From NCBI GenBank assembly GCA_903903715.1, contig CAIUZX010000381.1, positions 1 through 8,095 on the forward strand: 8,095 nucleotides of DNA. The letters run 5' to 3'. The DNA comes from an uncultured Caulobacterales bacterium. Its GTDB lineage: Bacteria > Pseudomonadota > Alphaproteobacteria > Caulobacterales > Caulobacteraceae. Positions 1 through 6,211 of this stretch are shown here, piece after piece. The position numbers and the translations under genes were made by a program. Positions within the stretch are counted from its first letter, which is position 1. Each line of letters begins with the position of its first letter. The notes beneath the pieces are model-generated. The model was not told where the DNA came from. It was given only the letters and a program-made list of their open reading frames with translations, and did no database searches.

Positions 1-146
1 GGCACGCCATTTTCCTTGGCGAGTTCAATGATCCGCCGCCCGATCTCGCCCCGTCCCACGGCCGTCACGGTCGGGGCGTGAGGGGTGTCATACCGCAGGG
101 CGACCGCGAGCTGAGGCTTGGACTCGGGCTTTTCCAGCTCGCTCAT
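1..146 (-). CDS. FlhB C-terminal-domain-like small flagellar export protein (partial, runs off left edge)
   Basis: The 48 complete codons visible begin MSELEKPESKPQLAVALRYD and continue with TVTAVGRGEIGRRIIELAKENGV. This is the pattern of the cytoplasmic C-terminal domain of FlhB/YscU-type export switch proteins (AVALxYD, then APxVxAxGxGxxAxxIxxxAxxxxVP). In full-length FlhB this part follows the self-cleaving NPTH motif. Here the equivalent position reads KPQL, so the protein resembles the stand-alone FlhB-like proteins (FhlB/YlqH type) that mimic the cleaved fragment. There are no membrane segments in the visible part. Its ATG (146-144) overlaps the fliK stop codon in an ATGA arrangement, implying translational coupling and a shared job in flagellar substrate-specificity switching. 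The C-terminus, probably about 40-60 residues, lies outside the window. Family assignment is confident; precise role is inferred. Confidence 0.85.
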   Translation of the reverse strand, partial: MSELEKPESKPQLAVALRYDTPHAPTVTAVGRGEIGRRIIELAKENGV

Positions 147-1234
147 GCCGTTCTGTCCACCAGCACGCCGCTGGGCGTCGGGGGCGTCGACGGCGGGGCG
201 GCGGCGATGCGCACGGTCGCGTTCGGCCAGCCCTCCGCGCGAAGTGTGGTTTCGAGGGCGCCGAGATGCGTGGCGATGGCCGCCCGCGCGGCATCGTCGG
301 TTACCCACAAGGTCGCCCTCAAGCTGTCCGCGTGCACGGCGATCTCCGCGCCCAAAGGCCCGGTCGGAGCGATATCGAGGGCGAAGCGCACCCGCCAGTT
401 CGGCGCAGCGCCGCCGCCGCCGCCGCCTTCGCCGTCCTTACCGTCGCGATGGATCTCAAACTCCGCAAAGCCCTGTCCGGTCGGTGTCGCGACAGGCGCT
501 TCGAAGCGCCAGGTCGCCGTTTCACCTGGCCTGGGCGTCGAGGCGAACTGTGAAAGGCTGATCCTCGACAGGGCCGCCCGGGAGTCGCCGAGCAGGCGCT
601 CCAACAGGGTCGCCTTGTCCGACTTGGTCTCGATGGACGGGGGTGACGGTCGCTCGCCCCGAAGCGTTCCGCCGCGAACGGGCGGGGGAGGACGGCTCCC
701 AGGACGTCGTTCCGTCGGCGCCGGCGCCGCGCCGCCGTCAGACGCGTATAGGCTCAAGAGGGCGACGAGTTGCAGCAACTGCGCCTTTACGTCGCCAGAA
801 AGACTTTCGGGTGCGGCGGCGCCCTGCAGCGCAGCTAGCAGGGTCGCCTCGAGAAAGAGGCCGGAGCCTTGCGTCGCCACCTTCACATCGGCCCCAGTGC
901 TTGCGGGGGTGAGCTGAGGCTGGGCCTGCAGCACCTCAGCGATCTTGGCGCGCACGTCCGGGGGCAGTGAGGGCGCCTGCGCAGCTCGCTCAAGGTCGGC
1001 ATACAGCGGGGCCAGTCCGTCCTGCCCCACGGCGGCCTTCGCAACGGCGGAGGACAGGGTCGCGGCGATGGCGGGGTCCGGAGGTGTAGGCGTCGAGAGG
1101 GCGGCTTGCGCTTCGAGAGACTGGAGCGCCTCCGCGCCGGGGGACACGGGCGACACCGGAAGCACAGTGCGGCTCAGCGCGACCAAGCTCGCGGCGCTGA
1201 GGCCTAGAACCGGATTGATGGGGTCAACGCTCAT
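143..1234 (-). CDS. fliK: Flagellar hook-length control protein FliK-like
   Basis: This 363-residue protein has a low-complexity Ala/Pro/Ser-rich N-terminal two thirds and a compact C-terminal domain at about residues 240-345. That domain has the FliK C-terminal (Flg_hook) pattern: a strand WRVRFALDIAPTGPLGAEIAV, then hydrophobic strands LRATLWVTDDAAR and a helix HLGALETTLRAEGW. FliK is an exported ruler that measures the hook and, through its C-terminal domain, makes FlhB switch from rod/hook to filament substrates. The length is within the variable range of the family. The start is well fixed: a strong TAAGGAGG (1250-1243) lies 8 nt before the ATG. A six-glycine run (residues 270-275) comes from a (GGC)6 tract. 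The next gene is FlhB-C-like, with an ATGA overlap, which supports the flagellar role. A sigma-54-type promoter lies upstream. Confidence 0.85.
   Translation of the reverse strand: MSVDPINPVLGLSAASLVALSRTVLPVSPVSPGAEALQSLEAQAALSTPTPPDPAIAATLSSAVAKAAVGQDGLAPLYADLERAAQAPSLPPDVRAKIAEVLQAQPQLTPASTGADVKVATQGSGLFLEATLLAALQGAAAPESLSGDVKAQLLQLVALLSLYASDGGAAPAPTERRPGSRPPPPVRGGTLRGERPSPPSIETKSDKATLLERLLGDSRAALSRISLSQFASTPRPGETATWRFEAPVATPTGQGFAEFEIHRDGKDGEGGGGGGAAPNWRVRFALDIAPTGPLGAEIAVHADSLRATLWVTDDAARAAIATHLGALETTLRAEGWPNATVRIAAAPPSTPPTPSGVLVDRTA
410..427. repeat. (GCC)6 trinucleotide tract inside fliK
   Basis: Six perfect GCC units on the plus strand encode Gly270-Gly275 of the FliK-like protein on the minus strand. 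The tract sits in a variable loop inside the C-terminal domain. Unit gain or loss would keep the frame. Confidence 0.9.
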
Positions 1235-1275
1235 GCGCGACGCCTCCTTATCGGAACTTTAGCATCCGACTCGGC

Positions 1276-1290
1276 GCATTCCAATCGCCA
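1276..1290 (-). promoter_or_regulatory. Candidate sigma-54 (RpoN) promoter of fliK
   Basis: Read on the minus strand the element is TGGCGATTGGAATGC. It matches the -24/-12 consensus TGGC-N7-TTGC at seven of eight fixed positions, with exactly 10 nt between the GG and GC dinucleotides. The predicted transcription start is near 1264, giving a 5' leader of about 30 nt that contains the strong TAAGGAGG ribosome-binding site. Middle and late flagellar genes of Caulobacter are known to use RpoN with the activator FlbD, so the site fits the gene. No activator-binding site was recognised with certainty. Confidence 0.6.
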
Positions 1291-1324
1291 GGCTCGACCA
1301 TAAAGACCAGCGTCGAATCCGTTC

Positions 1325-1340
1325 GTTACGTCGATGTAAC
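1325..1340. promoter_or_regulatory. 16-bp near-palindrome, candidate operator between fliK and the TonB-dependent receptor
   Basis: The sequence GTTACGTCGATGTAAC has perfect 5-bp arms (GTTAC/GTAAC) and a TCGA core, with only the symmetric pair at positions 6 and 11 failing to match (14 of 16 bases symmetric). It lies about 85 bp upstream of the receptor start codon and about 60-75 bp upstream of the predicted fliK transcription start. It could therefore be an operator for the receptor or an upstream activator site for fliK. The GT...AC ends resemble some GntR-family operators, but no regulator gene is present in the window. Confidence 0.4.
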
Positions 1341-1423
1341 TCGGTGGTGGGTAAGAATGTCTCTAAAGCGCGCAGGGCGCGGATCGGTTCATCCGTGACG
1401 GCGAAGCCTTCGGGGAGACGCAA

Positions 1424-3499
1424 TTGGCATTCGGAAAGCTCGGCATAGGTCTACTCGCAGCGACCTGTCTGGTCAGCGCAACAGCCGCTCAGGCGGCGGA
1501 TGCGCAGGGGGCGAGTGCGACCTCCGGGGTGACGTCCTTTCCCTCCGCCTTCTTCGCCGACGCACGGCCGAACACCGCCATGGACATGGTCAATCGGATC
1601 CCGGGCTTCGTGTTCGACGGCGGCGCACAGGTCCGAGGCTTTTCGGAAGGCGCCGGAAACGTCGTGATCGACGGTCAGCGACCGACCAGCAAGCAGGATG
1701 GCCTGGAATCCATCCTACGCCGCATTCCCGCCGGTCAGGTGGAGCGGATCGATCTCATTCGCGGCGGAGACCGAGCCATCGATATGCAGGGTCGCACGCT
1801 GATCGCCAATGTAGTCCGCAAGAAGGACGGCGTGAGGCAATTGGTCGTCACCCTTGTCGACGACTGGACGCCCTCGACTGGCAAACAGGCTCCGATCCTC
1901 AAGCTTGAGGCGACGCGGGAGCGAGACGGGGTGCGCACCGAAGCCTCCCTCGTCACCGGCGCCTTCATCGACAACGGCAGCGGGGACGGACGGGACACCT
2001 TCACCGACAATCCCGCCGTGCGGCCGGCCGGGACCTGTGTGACGTCCTGCGTCCTGCGGCTGCGCGCCCGCGCCGGCGGCTGGTTCACCGATTCGACGGC
2101 GGTGTACGAGCGCCCGCTGGCGGGCGGGCGACTGCACGTCAATGCCGATCTGCATCTGAACACCTACACGGATCGGGAAGAGGACTCCGGCGGACCCGGC
2201 GCTTACAACAGTCGCCTCGCCTACACCGAGCGGCACATCAACGGCGAAGTGGCGATCAACTATAGGCGTGGGTTTGGCGCCGACACCCGCCTTGAGCTGA
2301 CCGCGATTCAGCAGGTGCGGCAGGGCCACGTTCTGTCCGGCTATCTCGCGGACGGCAGCGATCAGCAGTACGAGCAGCGCAGCCGACTCTCGGAATCCAT
2401 TCTGCGCGGGGTCCTGCGCCGCAGCTTCGGATCGGACCTGACGGCCGAACTCTCGGCCGAGGGCGCCTATAATCTCCAGCACGCCGCCGCGCGCTACACC
2501 GTCGATGGCGACACCGCCTCTCTGGCGGCCGCCCGCACGCGCGTGGACGAGCAGCGCGCCAACGTCGGCGGCGTCCTCCAGTGGCGGCCGAGCCGCGCTG
2601 TTCAGTTCGAAGCCGGCGTGCGTGTCGAAACCTCGACCATCGCCTCCGCTGGCGACGTGACGGCGGAGAAGACACTGACTTACGTGAAGCCGCGCGGGGT
2701 CCTGACCTGGACGCCGAGAGCCGGGGACCAGATCCGGCTGCGCATCGAGCAGGAGGTCGGTCAGCTCGATTTCGACGCCTTTGTCGCCTCCGGCCAGCTG
2801 AATACAGGCCTGCACGCCGGAAACCCGACCCTGGAGCCGATGACGTCCTGGGTCTACGAGGCGGCGGTGGAGCACAGTTTCTGGGGGCGCGGCGACGTGA
2901 CGCTGACACTGCGCCACAGCGAACTGTCAAACGTTGTCGACCGCATCAGAGGCTTCAATCCGTCCTACCCGCTTGATCCGGCGGGCTTCTACGACACGCC
3001 TGGCAATATTGGTGCAGGTACGGACGATACAGTGAGCCTGGATGTGGCCGCACCAATGGCGCCCTTCGGTCTGAAGCATGGACTGCTCAAGGCGTCCGCC
3101 ACCTGGAGCAACACAGAGGCGACGGATCCGACCACTGGGCGGGCGCGACCTGTTTCGCAAGTCCGGCCGTTCTTCGGCACGCTGAACTTCAGTAATGAGA
3201 TCGAAGCGCTGAAGTCCAGCTGGGGCGTCGATGTCTATTCGACGCGGCGGCAGGTCGCTTACCGTTACAACGAGATCGACTACACCAAGACTTTGCCGTA
3301 CGTGGTTGTCTATTTTGAGTACAAGCCGGCGCCGCATCAGTCCTGGCGACTTGAACTCAACAACGTGACAGATCGGAAGTTGCAGAACGACTATGTTGTG
3401 TTCAGCGGCTCCCGACCTTCTGTCCTTGCCGGGATCGAAAGCCGTCGTCAGGCGTCGGGCATGTTGATCCACATGCGCTATCGCCACACCCTGGGTTGA
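1424..3499 (+). CDS. TonB-dependent outer membrane receptor
   Basis: This is a 691-residue outer-membrane active transporter, expected to take up a bound substrate using TonB-ExbBD energy. Residues 1-24 are a signal peptide (one Lys, hydrophobic core LGIGLLAATCLVSATA, cleavage after AQA). Residues about 38-130 form the plug, with NTAMDMVNRIPGF, VRGFSEGAGNVVIDGQRP and IPAGQVERIDLIRGG, typical of TonB receptor plugs. The rest is rich in alternating aromatic/polar strands of a beta-barrel. The start is TTG at 1424, preceded by GGGGAG (1412-1417); no in-frame ATG or GTG is near. The length is normal. Oddities: no obvious TonB box was recognised after the signal peptide, and the chain ends HMRYRHTLG rather than in the usual terminal Phe/Trp. 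A Cys pair (CVTSC, residues 205-209) lies at the start of the barrel. The substrate is unknown; no transport partners adjoin it. Confidence 0.88.
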   Translation: MAFGKLGIGLLAATCLVSATAAQAADAQGASATSGVTSFPSAFFADARPNTAMDMVNRIPGFVFDGGAQVRGFSEGAGNVVIDGQRPTSKQDGLESILRRIPAGQVERIDLIRGGDRAIDMQGRTLIANVVRKKDGVRQLVVTLVDDWTPSTGKQAPILKLEATRERDGVRTEASLVTGAFIDNGSGDGRDTFTDNPAVRPAGTCVTSCVLRLRARAGGWFTDSTAVYERPLAGGRLHVNADLHLNTYTDREEDSGGPGAYNSRLAYTERHINGEVAINYRRGFGADTRLELTAIQQVRQGHVLSGYLADGSDQQYEQRSRLSESILRGVLRRSFGSDLTAELSAEGAYNLQHAAARYTVDGDTASLAAARTRVDEQRANVGGVLQWRPSRAVQFEAGVRVETSTIASAGDVTAEKTLTYVKPRGVLTWTPRAGDQIRLRIEQEVGQLDFDAFVASGQLNTGLHAGNPTLEPMTSWVYEAAVEHSFWGRGDVTLTLRHSELSNVVDRIRGFNPSYPLDPAGFYDTPGNIGAGTDDTVSLDVAAPMAPFGLKHGLLKASATWSNTEATDPTTGRARPVSQVRPFFGTLNFSNEIEALKSSWGVDVYSTRRQVAYRYNEIDYTKTLPYVVVYFEYKPAPHQSWRLELNNVTDRKLQNDYVVFSGSRPSVLAGIESRRQASGMLIHMRYRHTLG

Positions 3500-3518
3500 G
3501 ATTGGTGCTGATCAACCC
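3493..3518. terminator. Candidate bidirectional hairpin between convergent genes
   Basis: A perfect 7-bp stem, GGGTTGA (3493-3499) pairing with TCAACCC (3512-3518), encloses a 12-nt loop. It starts at the stop codon of the TonB-dependent receptor and ends one base before the stop of the convergent glycosyltransferase gene. There is no U-run on either side, so intrinsic termination is uncertain. Position is the main support. Confidence 0.35.
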
Positions 3519-5093
3519 CTATAGCGGCGCCGCGATCACCTCGGTGAGGCGCGCCTGTATGGACTTGAGCGGGGTGTCCCAGTCGCCCGGCGCCGTCTGC
3601 CGGAACAGTTGAGCGGTCGGATGCCAGAGACTGTCGGTGCGGCCGAGCCCCCACCGCCAGTCCGGCAGATATGGCAACAGCACCAGCACCGGGCGGGCCA
3701 GGGCGCCGGCGAGGTGCGCGAGGCTGGTGTCCACGGTCACTACGACGTCCAGCTCCTGACAGATCGCCGCTGTGTCGGAGAAATTCTCCACCTGCCGGCC
3801 GATCCATGTGACATCGGGTCGGTCCCGCAGCATGTCTTCATCGCCGTCGCGAAGATCCGTTGGCAGAAGATAGTAGTCCGCTCCCGTCGGGAGTTGGTCG
3901 AACAGGCGTTTGAGCGGCAGGCTGCGCCTGTGGTCGTTGCCGTGCGTTGCGCTGCCCGCGTGGCAGACGCCCACCCGGGAGCGGCGCTTTTTCCCCAGGC
4001 GCTCGCGCCAGGCGAGGCTTAGATCCTGCGGCGGCGAGAGGTAAGGCGCGTTGCATGGCGGCGACGTCGCCGTCACTCCAAGAGCGAGCGGCAGGCTCAG
4101 TAGGGGGCAATGGAAATCCGCTAACGGTGCGGGATCGCCGCGCGTGATGACGCTGTCGACGCCCTCCACCGAACGGAACAGGCTGGCCAGCACCGGAAGC
4201 GCCTCGACCACCACCCGCGCGCCGCGGCGATGCAGCAGGGGAACGTAACGAATGAACTGAATGGCGTCGCCGTAGCCCTGCTCGCAATGCACCCAGATGG
4301 TCTTGCCTTCAGGGTCGCTTTCACCGGTCCAGCGTGGAACAGGAAAGTCGCGCATCGGGGGGTGCACGGCGGGGTTGCGCCAGCGCCACTCGTAGCCCTC
4401 AAACCCCCGCTCGAAATCGCCGAGGGTGAGCAGCGACAGACTGCGGTTCCAGTGGGCGCCGGGATCGTCGGGGGTGAGCCTTATGGCGGTGTCGTAGGAC
4501 GCGACGGCGTCGGCGTGGCGCAGGAGATCCTGCAGGATATTCCCGCGATTATACCAGGCCCTGGCGACCGTGGGGTCCTGCACCAAAGCCGCGTCGATCT
4601 CCGCCAGCGCCTCGAGCGGACGGTCCAGATCCTTCAGCGCGTTGGCGAGGTTCAGGCGGATCTCCGGGTCGTCGGGCGCGCGACGGCGGGCCGTCTCGAA
4701 GGCGGACAGCGCCTCGTCGAGACGTCCGAGCGCCTGCAGGGCGAGGCCGAGATTGTTGAGTGCGTCGGGAAACGCTGAGAAGATGAACAGCGCCGACCGC
4801 GCCGCCGTCTCGGCCTCTGCGGGACGATCCAGTCCGATGAGGCAGGCGCTGAGGGCGTTCAGGGCGACGGGATCCTTCGGCCGCATCAACAGGGCCTGCC
4901 GGATCAGCGGTTCGGCGTCGGCGAAATGCTCGAAGGCGGCGAGGCACACGCCGGCGGACCGCAGGACGTCCGGATCGACCGAGCCGCCGGCCAGGACATT
5001 CGCCAGCAGCGGCGCCGCCTGGGCCAGCTTCCCGGCGTTGAACAATGCAAGCGCTTGATCGCGAACGGCATTCAGGTCGGTGGCTTCACGCAT
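3519..5093 (-). CDS. TPR-repeat protein with C-terminal glycosyltransferase (GT9/GT41-like, FlmG-type architecture)
   Basis: This is a 524-residue cytoplasmic protein. Residues about 7-238 are six to seven tetratricopeptide repeats; the best-formed are 74-107, 108-141 (DALNNLGLALQALGRLDEAL), 142-175 and 176-209. Residues about 255-515 form a GT-B type domain with EQGYGDAIQFIRY (271-283), HAGSATHGNDHRRS (378-391), the DTAAICQELDVVVTVDTSLAH block (440-460), DWRWG (478-482) and RQTAPGDW (498-505). These are hallmarks of bacterial TPR-glycosyltransferases related to heptosyltransferases and OGT. C. crescentus FlmG, which glycosylates flagellin, has this order of domains, and flagellar genes lie nearby, but paralogues with other targets are common. 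The frame stays open upstream into the lipase gene; ATG 5093 is preferred because it precedes the first helix, although its ribosome site is weak and GTG 5102 is possible. It follows the lipase gene by 74 nt. Confidence 0.82.
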   Translation of the reverse strand: MREATDLNAVRDQALALFNAGKLAQAAPLLANVLAGGSVDPDVLRSAGVCLAAFEHFADAEPLIRQALLMRPKDPVALNALSACLIGLDRPAEAETAARSALFIFSAFPDALNNLGLALQALGRLDEALSAFETARRRAPDDPEIRLNLANALKDLDRPLEALAEIDAALVQDPTVARAWYNRGNILQDLLRHADAVASYDTAIRLTPDDPGAHWNRSLSLLTLGDFERGFEGYEWRWRNPAVHPPMRDFPVPRWTGESDPEGKTIWVHCEQGYGDAIQFIRYVPLLHRRGARVVVEALPVLASLFRSVEGVDSVITRGDPAPLADFHCPLLSLPLALGVTATSPPCNAPYLSPPQDLSLAWRERLGKKRRSRVGVCHAGSATHGNDHRRSLPLKRLFDQLPTGADYYLLPTDLRDGDEDMLRDRPDVTWIGRQVENFSDTAAICQELDVVVTVDTSLAHLAGALARPVLVLLPYLPDWRWGLGRTDSLWHPTAQLFRQTAPGDWDTPLKSIQARLTEVIAAPL

Positions 5094-5167
5094 ACTTCGC
5101 ACCGGATCCAGGGCGGCTACGCAGGGCACAAAACGCGATTCGGGTCGCCCTGTCGCGCGCAGCCCCG

Positions 5168-6133
5168 TCAGCGTCTGCGCAGCGGGCCCTTGATCATGCC
5201 GGCGAGCTGGACACGCCAGCTGGTCATGGACTTTTTCTCGGCGTTTCGCGCCACCGCAACCTGTTCCAGCCTGTGGCGGTAATTCCAGATCATATGGTCG
5301 TCGATCGCCAACCAGCGTCGGTAGATCAGGATGGTGGCGATGGACAAGACATCGACGAAGAAGCGCGCCAGCGGCGTCCGATCCCGCCGCAGCACCTCCA
5401 CGCCGCCGCGATGCGGCGCCAGGAGGCGCGGGTCGCCGGCGTGGCTGTAGCCGAGGAAGCCCGCGGGGACTCCCGGAACAAGGTCCCAATTATTGACCAC
5501 CCGATAGTGCGGGCACTTCACGTCGGAGTCGAATTCCCGCGTCGCGACCCGCGGACACCCGAAAGTGTAGCAGGCGGCCAGGTTTTCACGCTCCAGCACC
5601 GCTGCGGCGATCAGCGCGAGGGCGCCGCCCAGGGAATGTCCCGTCAGGTACAAGGGCAGGTCGGACGGCACATGGGCGGCCACCGCCGTCTCGATCTCGG
5701 CGCGCGCGCCGGCGAAGGCGTTCCAGAATCCCGAATGCAGGCGGACGCCCTTGAAATCGGTCTTGCTTCGCAGGCTCGCATTCAAATCCACGCCCCAGTC
5801 CTGCAGGGACGAGGTGCCGCGAAACGCCAGGACCGCGAAATCATCGTCGCGTACGGCGAGAAACCCTTGCACCTCAGCGTGATTGAACACCGTCACAAGC
5901 CGGAAATCCCCGTCGGCCAGGGCCTTGGACAGTTGCGCCATGCCATCGTCTGTCGTCGTCGCCTTCGGCCCCTTGCGGCGCTTTGGCGGGACATCGAACG
6001 GCAGGTAGGCGTTCTGGCAGAAGGCCGCCATGATCGCCGCCGCACGATCTGAATATGCCGCTCTCAAAGTGGGGATTTCGGTGTCGCGCGCAAAGCCGAG
6101 GCTGACAACGCCGGTGTCGTCGCTCGCAGTCAC
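5168..6133 (-). CDS. Class 3 lipase (alpha/beta hydrolase), no signal peptide
   Basis: This 321-residue protein is predicted to hydrolyse acylglycerol or phospholipid esters. It shows the class 3 lipase (PF01764-type) order: VLAFRGTSS (101-109, oxyanion region), DW at 112-113, HSGFWNAF (133-140), LYLTGHSLGGALA (161-173) with nucleophile Ser167, FGCPRV (191-196), RVVNNWDLVP (211-220) with likely Asp217, and DDHMIWNYRHRL (278-289) with likely His280. The triad is therefore intact. There is no signal peptide. A moderately hydrophobic stretch at about 258-271 precedes the catalytic His and could touch membranes. The GTG start at 6133 shares GTGA with the stop of a 17-codon ORF. No in-frame ATG or GTG was seen between it and the upstream gene; Met35 is a fallback start. 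It follows the hydrolase gene and precedes the TPR-glycosyltransferase on the same strand. The substrate cannot be read from sequence. Confidence 0.87.
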   Translation of the reverse strand: MTASDDTGVVSLGFARDTEIPTLRAAYSDRAAAIMAAFCQNAYLPFDVPPKRRKGPKATTTDDGMAQLSKALADGDFRLVTVFNHAEVQGFLAVRDDDFAVLAFRGTSSLQDWGVDLNASLRSKTDFKGVRLHSGFWNAFAGARAEIETAVAAHVPSDLPLYLTGHSLGGALALIAAAVLERENLAACYTFGCPRVATREFDSDVKCPHYRVVNNWDLVPGVPAGFLGYSHAGDPRLLAPHRGGVEVLRRDRTPLARFFVDVLSIATILIYRRWLAIDDHMIWNYRHRLEQVAVARNAEKKSMTSWRVQLAGMIKGPLRRR

Positions 6134-6183
6134 GGCTGCGGCTCGCGATGGATCGCTTCGGAAGACTTGGTCTGTTGTGTCAT
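6130..6183 (-). CDS. Possible 17-residue leader peptide upstream of the lipase
   Basis: An ATG (6183-6181) with a GGAG 4 nt upstream opens a short frame encoding MTQQTKSSEAIHREPQP. Its TGA stop (6132-6130) overlaps the GTG of the lipase as GTGA. This geometry suggests translational coupling, with ribosomes loaded at the better ATG site re-initiating at the weak GTG. The peptide itself is unrecognised and hydrophilic. An alternative is that the lipase really starts at this ATG and one base was lost or gained in assembly or by mutation, since the two frames differ by one. Confidence 0.3.
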   Translation of the reverse strand: MTQQTKSSEAIHREPQP

Positions 6184-6211
6184 TTCGCTCCGCCCCCGCG
6201 TCCGATCAGAT

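Noticed and set aside
78..917. Plus-strand frame of 279 codons over fliK
   Set aside because: No recognisable features; antisense to the FliK-like gene that has a strong ribosome site and a conserved C-terminal domain.
1362..1369. TCTAAAGC as a -10 element for the TonB-dependent receptor
   Set aside because: It matches 6 of 8 bases of GCTANAWC, but no acceptable -35 lies 10-14 nt upstream, so the promoter was not called.
1715..2917. Long open antisense frame (400 codons) within the TonB-dependent receptor gene
   Set aside because: It lies opposite a well-supported receptor gene, has no recognisable domains, and is the expected by-product of high third-position GC.
5122..5152. Inverted repeat CAGGGC...GCCCTG in the gap between lipase and glycosyltransferase genes
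   Set aside because: Only a 6-bp stem with a 19-nt loop and no U-run; expected by chance at this GC content, so not called a terminator or regulatory hairpin.
5094..5489. N-terminal extension of the TPR-glycosyltransferase frame into the lipase gene
   Set aside because: The extra 132 residues are low-complexity and Arg-rich and overlap the conserved C-terminal part of the lipase, including its catalytic His region. The TPR helices begin just after the ATG at 5093.
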